DNA of 64,000 nucleotides from Deefgea tanakiae (GTDB lineage: Bacteria > Pseudomonadota > Gammaproteobacteria > Burkholderiales > Chitinibacteraceae): the NCBI RefSeq assembly GCF_019665765.1, contig NZ_CP081150.1, positions 1,178,001 through 1,242,000 on the forward strand, written 5' to 3'. How positions within the stretch are numbered: the stretch's first letter is position 1; each line of letters begins with the position of its first letter. A model generated the notes under the pieces. It had not been told where the DNA came from. It made no database searches and saw only the letters and a program-made list of their open reading frames with translations. Below, piece by piece: positions 45,664 to 55,361 of this stretch. Made by a program: the position numbers and the translations under genes.

Positions 45664-48528
45664 ATGTCACTTCATACCCTGTTTAATCACGACGAATTTA
45701 TTGCGCGTCATATTGGCCCGAATGCGGCTGATCAAGCAGCGATGCTCACCGAAATCGGTGCTACTTCACTTGAAGATTTGGTCGCACAAACGATTCCCGA
45801 CAATATTCGCTTTAAGCAAAAACTGCCGTTGCCAGATGCCGTCAGCGAAGTGGAAGCGTTGGCTAAGTTGCGCCAAATAGCGGATAAAAATGTCGTCAAT
45901 AAAAGCTTTATTGGTTTGGGCTACTACCCAAATATCACGCCGGGCGTGATTTTGCGTAATGTGTTGGAAAATCCTGGTTGGTACACGGCCTACACGCCGT
46001 ATCAAGCTGAAATCGCCCAAGGTCGTTTGCAAGCTTTGCTGAATTACCAGCAAATGGTCATCGATCTGACGGGTCTTGATTTAGCGAACGCCTCTTTGCT
46101 AGATGAAGCAACTGCTGCTGCTGAAGCAATGGCGATGGCGCGCCGGATTTCTAAAGTGAAAACTGAGAAATTCTTTGTTGATTCGCAGGTATTGCCGCAG
46201 ACACTAGACGTGGTAAAGACTCGCGCGAAATACTTCGGTTTTGAGTTGGTGATTGGTCCTGCGATAGTAGCAGGTGATGATGATTACTTTGGTGCCTTGC
46301 TACAATATCCAGGCGCAGATGGCGCGGTGATTGATCTGAGCCAACCGATTGCAGCGCTCAAGGCCCGGGGTGGTGTGGCGATTGTTGCAGCCGATTTGTT
46401 GTCCCTCGCTTTGCTCAAATCACCGGCTGAACTCGGCGCGGATGTGGCGATTGGTACGACGCAACGTTTTGGTATTCCAATGGGCTTTGGTGGCCCGCAC
46501 GCCGCGTATTTTGCTTTCAAAGATGAAATGAAGCGCTCGGCTCCAGGCCGAATTATTGGCGTGTCGATTGATGCGAAAGGCAAAACCGCACTCCGGATGG
46601 CTTTGCAAACGCGTGAGCAACATATTCGCCGCGAAAAAGCTAATTCAAATATTTGTACTTCACAAGTTTTGCTCGCCAATATGGCGGGCATGTATGCGGT
46701 GTATCACGGCCCTGTAGGTATAAAGCGCATTGCTGAGCGTACGCATCGTTTGGCCAGTGTGTTCGCGCAAGGCGTACGTGCAGCTGGTGAAGTTGTTCAT
46801 GCTTCATTCTTTGATACGGTGCAAGTGAATGTCGGCGCTCAAGCCGCCGCAATCTATGCTGCTGCATTGGCTGCGGGATATAACTTGTTGCAAGTGTCTG
46901 ATTCAGTGTTGAGTGTGGCATTCCACGAAGCCGCGACTGAAGTTGATTTGGCGACACTATTGCAATTGTTTACCGGTAAATCGGCCGATTTGGCAGCGCT
47001 CGACGCGGCTACTGGCGCAGTGATTCCAGCAACGCTGCAACGTACGTCTGCGTACCTGACGCATCCAGTATTTAATAGCTACCACACCGAACACGAAATG
47101 CTGCGTTACCTAAAACGCCTAGAAAATCGTGATTTGGCGATGAATCATTCGATGATTTCTTTGGGTAGCTGCACGATGAAACTCAATGCCACCAGCGAAA
47201 TGATTCCGGTGACGTGGGCTGAGTTTGGCAATATCCATCCGTTCGCACCCAAAGATCAAACCCAAGGTTATTTTGAGATGATCAATGGCTTGGCCGATCA
47301 ACTTAAGGCGATTACTGGCTTTGATGCGATTTGCATGCAGCCAAACTCAGGCGCTCAGGGCGAGTACGCTGGTTTGCTCGCGATTCGTCGCTTCCACGAT
47401 AGCCGTGGTGATGCGCATCGCGATATCTGCTTGATTCCAAAATCAGCGCACGGTACCAATCCAGCCACCGCGCAAATGATGAATATGAAAGTGGTGGTGG
47501 TTGATTGCGATGAAAGTGGTAACGTTGATTTAGCTGACTTGAAGGCGAAAGCAGAGTTGCACGGTGCGAATTTAGCGGCCTTGATGCTGACTTATCCATC
47601 GACGCATGGTGTGTTTGAAACTGCGGTAAAAGAAATCTGCGCGACGGTGCATCAGTTCGGTGGCCAAGTGTATATGGATGGCGCGAATTTGAACGCACAA
47701 GTGGGTTTAACGCGCCCAGCAGAGATCGGTGCCGACGTGAGTCACATGAATTTGCACAAAACCTTCTGCATTCCACACGGTGGTGGTGGCCCTGGTATGG
47801 GGCCGATTGGTATGAAAGCGCATTTAGCGCCGTTTATGTCCAATCACGCAGTGGCTGGTATCGATCAAGGCGATGCTTCGGTTGCACAGGGCCAATCTGC
47901 GGTATCGGCTGCGCCATTCGGTTCTGCATCGATTTTGCCGATTTCGTGGATGTATATCACGATGATGGGCGCAGCAGGCGTGAAGCACTCCACTGAGATT
48001 GCTTTGCTCAATGCTAACTATGTGATGAAGAAACTTTCAGCACATTATCCCGTGCTTTACACCGGCGTGAATGGCCGTGTTGCGCATGAATGTATTATCG
48101 ATATTCGTCCGCTCAAAGCTGCGAGCGGCATTACCGAAGTAGATATTGCAAAACGCCTGATGGATTATGGTTTCCATGCACCAACGATGAGCTTCCCAGT
48201 GGCTGGTACCTTGATGATTGAGCCAACTGAATCAGAGTCAAAAGCTGAACTAGATCGCTTTATTGCTGCGATGGTGAGTATTCGTCAAGAAGTCGCCAAG
48301 GTGGAAAGTGGTGTTTGGCCAGCGGATAACAATCCATTGAAAAACGCACCGCACAGCAAAAACGACATCGCTGGCGATTGGGATCGTGCTTACTCGCGTG
48401 AAGAAGCGTTCTTCCCATTGCCGTATGTGCTCGATAATAAATTCTGGCCATCGGTGAATCGAATTGATGATGTGTATGGTGATCGCAATTTGATTTGTTC
48501 TTGCCCGAGCATGGATGAATACAATTAA
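45664..48528 (+). CDS. gcvP: Glycine dehydrogenase (decarboxylating), P protein
   Basis: PLP enzyme that decarboxylates glycine and loads the aminomethyl group on GcvH. The ATG at 45664 gives [19 protein letters not shown], the family start, and 954 residues, the normal single-chain length. [37 protein letters not shown] (about 80-116) is in the N-terminal half. The PLP Lys is in [26 protein letters not shown] (about 694-719), next to the glycine-rich loop. A perfect terminator palindrome follows the gene. Confidence 0.97.
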   Translation: MSLHTLFNHDEFIARHIGPNAADQAAMLTEIGATSLEDLVAQTIPDNIRFKQKLPLPDAVSEVEALAKLRQIADKNVVNKSFIGLGYYPNITPGVILRNVLENPGWYTAYTPYQAEIAQGRLQALLNYQQMVIDLTGLDLANASLLDEATAAAEAMAMARRISKVKTEKFFVDSQVLPQTLDVVKTRAKYFGFELVIGPAIVAGDDDYFGALLQYPGADGAVIDLSQPIAALKARGGVAIVAADLLSLALLKSPAELGADVAIGTTQRFGIPMGFGGPHAAYFAFKDEMKRSAPGRIIGVSIDAKGKTALRMALQTREQHIRREKANSNICTSQVLLANMAGMYAVYHGPVGIKRIAERTHRLASVFAQGVRAAGEVVHASFFDTVQVNVGAQAAAIYAAALAAGYNLLQVSDSVLSVAFHEAATEVDLATLLQLFTGKSADLAALDAATGAVIPATLQRTSAYLTHPVFNSYHTEHEMLRYLKRLENRDLAMNHSMISLGSCTMKLNATSEMIPVTWAEFGNIHPFAPKDQTQGYFEMINGLADQLKAITGFDAICMQPNSGAQGEYAGLLAIRRFHDSRGDAHRDICLIPKSAHGTNPATAQMMNMKVVVVDCDESGNVDLADLKAKAELHGANLAALMLTYPSTHGVFETAVKEICATVHQFGGQVYMDGANLNAQVGLTRPAEIGADVSHMNLHKTFCIPHGGGGPGMGPIGMKAHLAPFMSNHAVAGIDQGDASVAQGQSAVSAAPFGSASILPISWMYITMMGAAGVKHSTEIALLNANYVMKKLSAHYPVLYTGVNGRVAHECIIDIRPLKAASGITEVDIAKRLMDYGFHAPTMSFPVAGTLMIEPTESESKAELDRFIAAMVSIRQEVAKVESGVWPADNNPLKNAPHSKNDIAGDWDRAYSREEAFFPLPYVLDNKFWPSVNRIDDVYGDRNLICSCPSMDEYN

Positions 48529-48554
48529 GTTGATCATCTAGTTTTAGCGGTATA

Positions 48555-48586
48555 AAAAATGCCCCAAATTAATTTGGGGCATTTTT
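48555..48586. terminator. Bidirectional terminator (gcvP / pit)
   Basis: A perfect 32-bp palindrome: AAAAATGCCCCAAATT followed directly by its reverse complement. A-run and T-run allow use from both sides, matching the convergent gcvP and phosphate transporter genes. Confidence 0.88.
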
Positions 48587-48613
48587 ATTGGTTTGGATTC
48601 TATCAAATATCAA

Positions 48614-50083
48614 TTAAACAAATATTTTGCTCGCGATCCAAAATAAGCCGCCCGACATTGCAATGGTCACTGGTAGTGTGAGTACCCAAGCAATGACAAT
48701 GTTTTTAATTGTACTGGCTTGTAGACCGCTTTTGTTGGCCACCATCGTACCTGCTACGGCGGACGATAGAATGTGCGTCGTCGATACGGGCATACCAGTC
48801 CAGCTCGCAATCCCAATTGCAGCCGCTGCTGTAATTTGCGCTGCGTTGCCTTGTGAGTAGGTCATGCCTTTGTTGCCGATTTTTTCACCGACTGTATGAA
48901 CAATTCGACGCCAGCCTACCATTGTGCCCAAGCCCAGTGCGAGCGCTACAGCGACAATGACCCATTGCGGTGCGTATTCGGTTGTTGCGGTCAGGTCTTT
49001 GCGGAACTGATTCAGGGTGTGTTTTTCGTGTGAAGTCCATACCGGTAATTTCGCAATTTTTTTGCTAGTGTCATCTACGCAAAGCAAGATACGGCGCGCG
49101 GTGATTCGCTGCTCGGTGCTAAGGTCGTTGTAGCTGCGGATATTGCCGAGCATAGTGTTGAGCTTATCGATTGCCGCTAAAGTGACTTCTGCTTTGCATT
49201 CAAATTGAGCGGGTAATTCTTGAATAGCTGCGCCGAGCTGAATGCTCGGATTGATTTTGTCAGCGTTTTGCGTATAAAAATCTCGGATGTGGATCGCAGC
49301 ATCACGCGTGCGCTCTATGTCATAAATGCTGCTCGTACGATCGAGTACAAAATTTCCAGGAGCTAAACCCACCAGCACCAGCATCACTAAGCCAATTCCT
49401 TTTTGCCCATCGTTCGAGCCATGTGCAAAACTCAGACCCATCGCCGAGACGATTAAGGTGACGCGAGTCCAAAATGGGGGATGCTTTTTGCCGTCAATGT
49501 CTTTGCGTTCTTCGGGGGTTAAGTGCATGTGCGATTGACTGAAGTAGCGCTTTAATGCGATCAACAAAACGCCAGCTAAAATCATACCTAAAGCAGGGGA
49601 GATGAGTAGCGATAGTAAAATGTCGATGGCTTTTTTGGTGTTGATGCCATGGAGCCAGTGATTGCCTGTGAGAATGGCGTGCATTATGCCTACGCCCAAG
49701 ATGGAACCAATCAGCGTGTGCGAGCTTGAGGCAGGAATACCTAGGTACCAAGTGCCTAAATTCCATACAATCGCTGCGGTTAGCAGCGAGAACACCATGA
49801 TCAGCCCATGGCTGCTATTGACGTTGAGCAGTAATTCGACTGGCAATAAATGAATGATGGCATAGGCCACACCCAAACCACCGAGCATCACCCCTAAAAA
49901 ATTGAAGCAGCCTGAAGCAATAACGGCCACATTGGCTGGCATTGCTTTGGTGTAGATGACCGTAGCCACCGCATTGGCGGTGTCGTGAAAGCCATTAATA
50001 AACTCATAAGCCAAAACGAAAAGAATGGCCAAGGCGAGACTAGTCGCTGCTAGGGTGTCTAAACCGCTGAATATTTCAGGCAT
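48614..50083 (-). CDS. pitA: PiT family inorganic phosphate transporter
   Basis: Inner-membrane symporter for metal-phosphate with protons or sodium. The 489 residues show the two PiT signatures: GFHDTANAVATVIYT near the N-terminus (about residues 31-45) and ASWTGMPVSTTHILSSAVAGTM near the C-terminus (about 427-448), plus HGSNDGQKGIG (about 220-230). About ten helices flank a central charged cytoplasmic segment (about 240-370). It is monocistronic. A phosphate or sulfate choice within the family cannot be read directly, but phosphate is by far the most likely. Confidence 0.9.
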   Translation of the reverse strand: MPEIFSGLDTLAATSLALAILFVLAYEFINGFHDTANAVATVIYTKAMPANVAVIASGCFNFLGVMLGGLGVAYAIIHLLPVELLLNVNSSHGLIMVFSLLTAAIVWNLGTWYLGIPASSSHTLIGSILGVGIMHAILTGNHWLHGINTKKAIDILLSLLISPALGMILAGVLLIALKRYFSQSHMHLTPEERKDIDGKKHPPFWTRVTLIVSAMGLSFAHGSNDGQKGIGLVMLVLVGLAPGNFVLDRTSSIYDIERTRDAAIHIRDFYTQNADKINPSIQLGAAIQELPAQFECKAEVTLAAIDKLNTMLGNIRSYNDLSTEQRITARRILLCVDDTSKKIAKLPVWTSHEKHTLNQFRKDLTATTEYAPQWVIVAVALALGLGTMVGWRRIVHTVGEKIGNKGMTYSQGNAAQITAAAAIGIASWTGMPVSTTHILSSAVAGTMVANKSGLQASTIKNIVIAWVLTLPVTIAMSGGLFWIASKIFV

Positions 50084-50282
50084 ATATTACTTTTATTTCA
50101 AAACAATGAAGCTGCCAATTATCGCAGAATGAACCACGGACTGTGCCGCGTATTTTAGCTTTAGATCAGTATTTGCTGAAATAAAGGCCAAATCCTGTAG
50201 GGGCGGCTCATTTAGAGTGAGCATCTGCTAGTTGGCGCGCGTTTTACATATCTAAAGTAGGTGAAGTCATACGTCGAAGAGT
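50084..50282. other. Intergenic stretch upstream of pitA
   Basis: No gene seen. It should hold the pitA promoter on the minus strand. A short hairpin (GCTCA/TGAGC near 50207-50223) is the only structure noticed. Confidence 0.35.
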
Positions 50283-50596
50283 TTAATCTGCTTTGTTATC
50301 ATTCTGGCATAAATAGGGTCTGCGTCTTGTAAGGCGAATATCCCATTTGATTGCTTGTTGCGGATATATGGCTTCTGCAATCAAATAGAGCGCGTCCATC
50401 GCCTAGTTGGCCTGCATTCATGCCAAATTGATCCCCAGAATAAAGCTTCGCTAAAGCTAGTTCGTCTTGCGAGGTTCGATTGCTAATAAGATAATTCGCT
50501 AAATCTAGCCAGCGGTCATTGGGGAATTGAGTGTGAGTCGAGAACCAATATTTGATAGGTTTGATCGGGTATTGCGCCGTAAAAAATAGGTTTCAT
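50283..50596 (-). pseudogene. Decayed fragment of selO (YdiU, protein AMPylase)
   Basis: On the minus strand, translation in one frame gives LAKLYSGDQFGMNAGQLGDG followed by RAL. By recall this matches the SelO hallmark YSGHQFGxxxGQLGDGRA. A frameshift then leads to a second frame with AIKWDIRLTRRRPYL, which matches the next SelO segment (WDIQLKGxGRTPYSR). A third frame opens with MKPIFYGAIPD. The protein is normally near 480 residues; only about 100 codons in shifted frames remain, so it is non-functional. The neighbouring ybaK is on the other strand. Confidence 0.65.
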
Positions 50597-50855
50597 AGTG
50601 AGTGATAATTTTAGTCACAACAGTCATTCCTGCTCTTTGGGCCATAGCGTATGCAGAGCATAAAAACGGGTACAAAGAGCGGGGTGGTATTACTGTTTCA
50701 GCTGGCTGGCTGTGCCGGGATGACAAGCAATTAAACCCCCACATTGCAATCCTAAAGCACAGTTGGTTTTGTCTCTTGGTATGCCATCTTGAAATTAATT
50801 TTTGAAACGTACCGCAAGTTAGATTGAATACAAGAATGATATTTTGGAGTTTTAA

Positions 50856-51341
50856 ATGAAGTCAGCTCATTTTCCTGAAACGCCAGCGACAGTTTTTTTG
50901 CGAAAAAATGGGGTCAGTTACTCAAGTCATTTATATGAGTATGAATCCCGTGGAGGAACAAAAGTGTCTGCTCGTGAACTCAATGTTGAGGAGCATGCAG
51001 TGGTTAAAACATTGATTATGGAAGATGAGTCAGCCAAGCCGCTGGTTGTCCTTATGCATGGAGATTGCCAAGTTTCTACAAAAGAGTTGGCTCGTCAAAT
51101 TGGGCGAAAAAAAGTTGAACCGTGTAAGCCGGAAGTTGCCAATAGGCACACTGGATTTTTAGTTGGCGGTACAAGTCCATTTGGAACAAAAAAATTATTA
51201 TCGGTCTTTGTCGAAAAAACTATTTTAGATTTGCCATTGATTTTCATAAATGGCGGACGTCGAGGTTATCTAGTAGGCATCGATCCGGTTGTCTTGTTGC
51301 AGTTGCTTGATCCGGTGCTTGTTGAAGTGGCGCTAAACTAA
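50856..51341 (+). CDS. ybaK: YbaK/EbsC family aminoacyl-tRNA deacylase
   Basis: Trans-editing protein; YbaK hydrolyses mischarged Cys-tRNA-Pro. The 161 residues show ATVFLRKNGVSYSSHLYEY (about 11-29), VVKTLIMEDESAKPLVVLMHGDCQVSTKELARQIG (about 49-83, with the catalytic-site Lys in VVKTL) and FLVGGTSPFGTKKLLSVFVEKTIL (about 105-128), the YbaK signature GGxSPFG. TTGGAG lies before the ATG. It is the last intact ordinary gene before the insertion elements. Confidence 0.9.
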   Translation: MKSAHFPETPATVFLRKNGVSYSSHLYEYESRGGTKVSARELNVEEHAVVKTLIMEDESAKPLVVLMHGDCQVSTKELARQIGRKKVEPCKPEVANRHTGFLVGGTSPFGTKKLLSVFVEKTILDLPLIFINGGRRGYLVGIDPVVLLQLLDPVLVEVALN

Positions 51342-51584
51342 TTCCAGTGTATGAGCCACACTGCTCATATTTGCACTCGGTTGGCTTAAGTTAGGCTGAA
51401 GAATACGGTGCTATTCAACTCAAGTTGAGCTGAGTTGATGTCTTTGATTATCAAATACCTTTATAAAAACAAGTTGCAACTCTCTGGGCCAAGATGTGCC
51501 AGAGATTTTGCATTCTTGACACAAGAATCATGACGTTCTGACTTTTAATACAGTCATAGCGAGGCTTTCTCGCGGGGGCGCAGC

Positions 51585-51790
51585 ATGATTCATCATCCGA
51601 CTGCTTTGGCTTATTTAGTCAGTGCCTATCCAGCAGCATCACATACATTTATTTTACGTGAAGTTTTGGGCTTACGAGCCCGAGGTTGGCGCGTTGCTAC
51701 GGTGAGCGTGAGCGCGGATAGGCGTGCCCCTCAACAGCTAGACTTGTTGGAACAACAGGAGCAATTCAATACGCTGGTGCTCAAAAACTG
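51585..51790 (+). pseudogene. 5' fragment of a glycosyltransferase gene, cut by IS5-family sequence
   Basis: The first 65 or so codons read TALAYLVSAYPAASHTFILREVLGLRARGWRVATVSV, the N-terminal Rossmann opening of GT4-type (WcaL-like) glycosyltransferases (pattern LSxYPxxSHTFIxREVxxLRxxG). The reading then runs into IS5-family transposase sequence in another frame at about 51770-51790. The C-terminal sugar-nucleotide domain is absent, so the product cannot work. The gene's original start context is kept. Confidence 0.7.
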
Positions 51791-51862
51791 GTCGATAGTA
51801 CTGGCATCAAGATGAATCGCACCGGGTTTCGCGGCGGCTCCAATTCTTGAGAGAATGGCGCT

Positions 51863-52183
51863 ATGAAGAAATCAACTCACTTTTCCCCCGAAGTCCGCGA
51901 ACGGGCTGTTCGCATGGTCATTGAGCACCTTGCCGAATATCCATCTGAATGGGCAACCCTCGTTTCAATTGCCAGCAAAATAGGCTGCACGCCAGAAACG
52001 CTGCGCACATGGTGCCGTCGGCAAGGTGGCGATACCGTTCAAGCCAACAAAAATTCAGCAGAGAACGAACGCATTAAAGCGCTAGAACGCGAAGTGCGCG
52101 AACTTAAAAAAGCCAACGAAATTCTGCGACTGGCCAGCGCGTATTTCGCACAGGCGGAGCTCGACCGCCGCTTGAAATCGTAA
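51863..52183 (+). CDS. IS3-family transposase OrfA
   Basis: DNA-binding part of the transposase, 106 residues. An HTH region reads [18 protein letters not shown] and [22 protein letters not shown] (about residues 5-55), followed by a leucine-zipper-like helix [23 protein letters not shown] (about 73-95). An A6G slippery stretch at 52106-52112 could allow a -1 shift into the orfB frame. GAGAATGGCGCT precedes the ATG. Confidence 0.9.
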   Translation: MKKSTHFSPEVRERAVRMVIEHLAEYPSEWATLVSIASKIGCTPETLRTWCRRQGGDTVQANKNSAENERIKALEREVRELKKANEILRLASAYFAQAELDRRLKS

Positions 52184-53082
52184 GAGGATTCATCGATACC
52201 CACCGTGAGCAGCACGGGGTCGAGCCGATCTGCAAGCTATTACAGGTCGCCCCGTCAGCCTATCGACGTTACGCCGCTCGGCTGCGCAATCCAGCTTTGC
52301 GTTGTCAGCGTACCATTCGTGATGAGCAACTGAGCGGTGAAATTGAGCGTGTCTGGCAATTGAATCATCAGGTGTACGGTGCGGTAAAAGTATGGCGGCA
52401 GCTCAAGCGAGATGGACATACTGTGGCGCGCTGTACCGTTGAACGCTTGATGCGAAGCCTCGGTTTACGCGGCGTATCGCGTGGCAAAGCGGTGCGAACG
52501 ACACGTCCCGATCCTGCCGTTGCTTGCCCCCGCGATCATGTAAATCGTCAATTCGTAGCCGAACGACCGAATCAACTCTGGGTGTCGGATTTTACCTACG
52601 TGTCGACTTGGCAAGGCTTTGTCTATGTAGCTTTTGTGATCGATGTTTTTGCTCGTTATATCGTGGGCTGGCGAGTGAGCCGCAACATGCAAACCGAGTT
52701 TGTGCTGGATGCGTTGGAGCAAGCCCTTTGGGCGCGACAGCCAGAGCGTGAGGCGTTGATTCATCACAGCGACCGTGGTTCGCAATATGTTTCGATTCGC
52801 TACACCGAACGATTGACTGAAGCTGGCATCGAGCCATCAGTGGGTACAACTGGCGATAGTTACGACAATGCATTAGCGGAGACGATTAACGGACTCTACA
52901 AAACAGAAGTGATTCACCGTTTGGGACCTTGGAAAAGTCTAGAATCTGTGGAGCTAGCGACATTGGAATGGGTTTCGTGGTTCAATCACCATCGTTTGCT
53001 TGGGTCGATTGGCCACATTCCACCCGCGGAAGCAGAGGCAAACTATTATCGTAATCAAAGCGAGCAGGCCGTGTTGGTCTGA
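52180..53082 (+). CDS. IS3-family transposase OrfB (DDE integrase core)
   Basis: Catalytic half of the transposase, in the -1 frame relative to orfA and overlapping its end. The given start marks the point where orfB similarity begins ([21 protein letters not shown]); it has no normal start codon, so expression as an OrfAB fusion by frameshifting is likely. An independent ATG exists at 52297. The DDE triad is visible as [17 protein letters not shown] and [38 protein letters not shown] closes the family pattern. Confidence 0.88.
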   Translation, partial: VRGFIDTHREQHGVEPICKLLQVAPSAYRRYAARLRNPALRCQRTIRDEQLSGEIERVWQLNHQVYGAVKVWRQLKRDGHTVARCTVERLMRSLGLRGVSRGKAVRTTRPDPAVACPRDHVNRQFVAERPNQLWVSDFTYVSTWQGFVYVAFVIDVFARYIVGWRVSRNMQTEFVLDALEQALWARQPEREALIHHSDRGSQYVSIRYTERLTEAGIEPSVGTTGDSYDNALAETINGLYKTEVIHRLGPWKSLESVELATLEWVSWFNHHRLLGSIGHIPPAEAEANYYRNQSEQAVLV

Positions 53083-53826
53083 CTCAAACCAAACAGCCTC
53101 CGCGAAACTCGGTGCGATTCAAGATGCTGGGCGAAGGCGAGTGGAAAACCAAAAAACATGGTGCAGAGTATCGCCGCCAATGGCGCAAGTTCTGCCCGAT
53201 TTGATTGAACAAATCCCTGCGGATGAAGTGCTCGTTTCTGTTCATGGAGATGGCGCATACGATACGAAGGGTTGCTACGCGGCGATTACTCCGCGCAACG
53301 CAGCAGTCATCATTCCGACACGGAAAAACGGGCAGCGGTGGAAAGAAAATACGCTGGGAGCAAGGGTGAGAAACGAGACGTTGCGCGTCACCAAATATTT
53401 AGGCTGAACGATTTGGAAAAAGTGGAGTGGTTATCATCGGCGGAGCTTAGTTGAAGCCAAGATGCGCTGCTTTAAATTGCTCGGTGAGCGAGTGATGGCC
53501 AGAGATTTTGATCGGCAGGTGGTGGAGCTACAAGTGCGTGTTGCGATTTTAAATCGCTTCACGCAACTGGGCACGCCGGCGACGGTGCGCGTGGGGTAAA
53601 TCCGTCTGGGGTTTGGGGTGACTTACCCTATTGGTGATTTGTACAACAAAGCCTAACAAAGCCCATTCGCGTATAAAAAAATTAGAAATAAAATATTAAT
53701 GTGCAGTTTGGTGTGGCTTTGACTTCTTGCAGTAAGCTTGCTGTCATAAGAGGTCAATGCTTGGTAGTTATTCGTGGGGTTTAATTTTAGTTACACATCT
53801 AAATGGATTTCTGGGGTTCTAGAGTC

Positions 53827-54378
53827 ATGCATATCAATACATGGATGATAGCGTTGCTTGCTTTCTTGTCGCCTTTGGTAGTGATGGCGGCTGATGGGGT
53901 GGTTTCTGTAGATGGGCTTGTAATAAATGAATCCTGTTCGATCAATGGGCAGGCGGCCAATGGGGCGAATGATCTGCTGGTTCGTTTGCCGGTGGTGACC
54001 TCAAGGGCGCTACGTTCAGCGGGTGCAAAAGCGGGTATGACCCCTTTTAAAGTTGTTTTAGGTGGCGATAGTGAAGCTGGTTGTCCCAATGGCAGGGTTG
54101 CCAACTTGCATTTTGAGCCTGGCCCAACCGTGACTAAAGATGGATTTCTTGTTAATGAAGCAGCAGAGTTTTCGGGGGCGCAAAATGTTGTGGTGGCGCT
54201 ATTTAATAAAGATGGTTCAGATTTGAACGTTCTTGACTTGAATTCTCAACGCAAGACCCAGGCAGTTATCACGAATAATGTTGCTGTTTTAGACTATTTC
54301 GCTGCTTATCGTGCAACGGCTGTTGTTTGCCCAGGGCTCGTCAAGTCCAGTGTGCAATACACCGTAGAATACAATTGA
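53827..54378 (+). CDS. Fimbrial major-subunit-like protein, paralogue 1
   Basis: Predicted type 1-like pilin (183 residues) exported and assembled by chaperone-usher. The ATG at 53827 gives signal peptide MHINTWMIALLAFLSPLVVMAA; an upstream in-frame ATG (53803) has no ribosome site. The mature part has two Cys (ESCSING and EAGCPNG), VRLPVV, GMTPFKVVLGG, and a C-terminal SVQYTVEYN, matching the pilin beta-strand pattern with the penultimate Tyr motif. It is the most divergent of the paralogues and lacks their shared upstream region. The IS5 remnant ends about 170 bases before it. Confidence 0.82.
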   Translation: MHINTWMIALLAFLSPLVVMAADGVVSVDGLVINESCSINGQAANGANDLLVRLPVVTSRALRSAGAKAGMTPFKVVLGGDSEAGCPNGRVANLHFEPGPTVTKDGFLVNEAAEFSGAQNVVVALFNKDGSDLNVLDLNSQRKTQAVITNNVAVLDYFAAYRATAVVCPGLVKSSVQYTVEYN

Positions 54379-54461
54379 TGGTTGGATTTTCCTCGGTGTA
54401 AATACCTCCGGTCGTTCTAGGGCTGTCGAGCTGTGCATGGCGTGAGTTTGTGCCGCCAATA

Positions 54462-54632
54462 AACAGCGTATTGCCATTCTTATAGTAAAAATATCATTGC
54501 TGAGCTTTTTTTGTCTCTTTTGACGGGTGGCAAGAATGCTCCGATATTATTCGCTCATCTCATCGCAGCTAACTCTGATTGTTGCTTGGGAATGAATGAT
54601 TAATTAGTGATTTTTTTGATAAGGATTTAAAA
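54462..54632 (+). promoter_or_regulatory. Shared pilin upstream region, copy 1
   Basis: About 170 bases very similar to 56593-56763 and more loosely to 57711-57872. Shared blocks include GCGTATTGCCATTCT, TTGCTGAGCTTTTTTTGTC and GGTGGCAAGAATGCT, ending with AAGGAT before the ATG. It probably holds promoter and regulator sites for pilin 2. Confidence 0.6.
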
Positions 54633-55178
54633 ATGCAAAACGTTTCAAAATTGGCCTTGGTAATGGCATTGTGCTCTCCTTTGGCTGCATTTGCAGTGGA
54701 TGGCACGATTACGGTTGATGGTTTGGTTACAGCTCAATCATGCACGATTAATGGTGTTGCACCGAGCGGTGCCAATAATGTGGCAGTGAAGTTGCCTGCG
54801 GTGAGTATCAGTGCTTTAAAAACAGTTGGCGCTACTGCTGGCTTGACCCCGTTGCGAATTAAGGTGGGTGGTGCCGGTGAGGCAGGTTGTGCTGACGGCA
54901 AGGTGGCTTCAATCGCTTTTGAGCACGGCCCAAATGTAACTGCGGATGGTTATCTAGAGAATAAAGCGCTTACTGGACCGGCTGAAAACGTTGTAGTACA
55001 GCTATTTAATCATGATGGAACCGGTATCAAAATTGGTGAGGCCGCGACTAACAATACGAAAGCTACGATTAGCGATCATACCGCGACTCTTGAGCATTCA
55101 GTGGGTTACCGTGCCACGGGCACAGTATCTGCTGGTGCGGTTTCGACCAGTGTGATGTATTCATTGTCATATAACTAA
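54633..55178 (+). CDS. Fimbrial subunit, paralogue 2
   Basis: A 181-residue pilin with signal peptide MQNVSKLALVMALCSPLAAFA and mature start VDGTITVDGLVTAQ. Conserved Cys lie in SCTING and EAGCADG. The chain contains VAVKLPAVSISALKTVGATA, GLTPLRIKVGG and the closing SVMYSLSYN donor-strand-type end. It is nearly identical to paralogue 4 (about a dozen differences by eye) and close to paralogue 5. AAGGAT lies before the ATG. A hairpin terminator follows at 55194. It is probably transcribed alone. Confidence 0.86.
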   Translation: MQNVSKLALVMALCSPLAAFAVDGTITVDGLVTAQSCTINGVAPSGANNVAVKLPAVSISALKTVGATAGLTPLRIKVGGAGEAGCADGKVASIAFEHGPNVTADGYLENKALTGPAENVVVQLFNHDGTGIKIGEAATNNTKATISDHTATLEHSVGYRATGTVSAGAVSTSVMYSLSYN

Positions 55179-55193
55179 GCTGGTTTTTTAACG

Positions 55194-55226
55194 CTAGGGC
55201 ATTGCAGTATTAACTGTAATGCCTAG
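55194..55226 (+). terminator. Pilin-type hairpin terminator, copy 1
   Basis: CTAGGGCATTGCAGT pairs with ACTGTAATGCCTAG with one bulge and one G-U; a run of T follows at 55235-55240. Closely similar hairpins lie after pilins 4 and 5. Confidence 0.65.
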
Positions 55227-55236
55227 CACAATTGTT

Positions 55237-55340
55237 TTTTCTGCTTTTCTGCTTTTCTGCTTTTCTGCTTTTCTGCTTTTCTGCTTTTCTGCTTTTCTGC
55301 TTTTCTGCTTTTCTGCTTTTCTGCTTTTCTGCTTTTCTGC
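55237..55340 (+). repeat. Octamer tandem repeat, 13 perfect copies of TTTTCTGC
   Basis: Exactly 104 bases made of TTTTCTGC repeated 13 times with no variation. It starts just after the pilin 2 terminator and ends 21 bases before the ATG of pilin 3. Since 8 is not a multiple of 3 and the tract is long and pure, slippage is expected. It is placed to alter promoter spacing or leader length for pilin 3. Confidence 0.95.
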
Positions 55341-55361
55341 TTTATTGATGGGATTTTAAAT

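Larger units (their letters stand above)
51813..53121 (+). mobile_element. IS3-family insertion sequence, apparently complete (1309 bp)
   Basis: Terminal inverted repeats start TGAATCGCACCG on both sides (51813 inward; 53121 inward on the other strand), matching 25 of the first 27 bases. The 3-bp direct repeat AGA flanks it (51810-51812 and 53122-53124), the expected target duplication. It holds overlapping orfA and orfB. Insertion is inside the IS5 remnant, so it arrived later. Confidence 0.92.
51788..53653 (+). mobile_element. IS5-family remnant, interrupted by an IS3-family element
   Basis: Joined across the IS3 element, the sequence encodes LVDSTGIKMLGEGEWKTKKH followed by GAEYRRQWRK, an IS5/IS903-type transposase core. 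Beyond 53165 the transposase continues in other frames: VLPDLIEQIPADEVLVSVHG, KNGQRWKE, then MARDFDRQVVELQVRVAILN to 53599. The right end GATTTGTACAACAAAGCC (53636-53653) fits the IS903-type terminal repeat (GGCTTTGTTG when inverted). The left end and N-terminal part are missing. Confidence 0.75.

Noticed and set aside
50505-50744. Minus-strand open frame upstream of ybaK
   Set aside because: No ribosome site or recognisable motif; it overlaps the selO fossil in another frame.
53000-53407. Open frame of 135 codons beyond the IS3 orfB
   Set aside because: It spans the IS3 right end and the IS5 remnant in a shifted frame; it is a join artefact of a decayed transposase.
55237-55340. CRISPR-like reading of the repeat tract
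   Set aside because: The units are 8 bases long and directly adjacent with no spacers; it is a simple tandem repeat.
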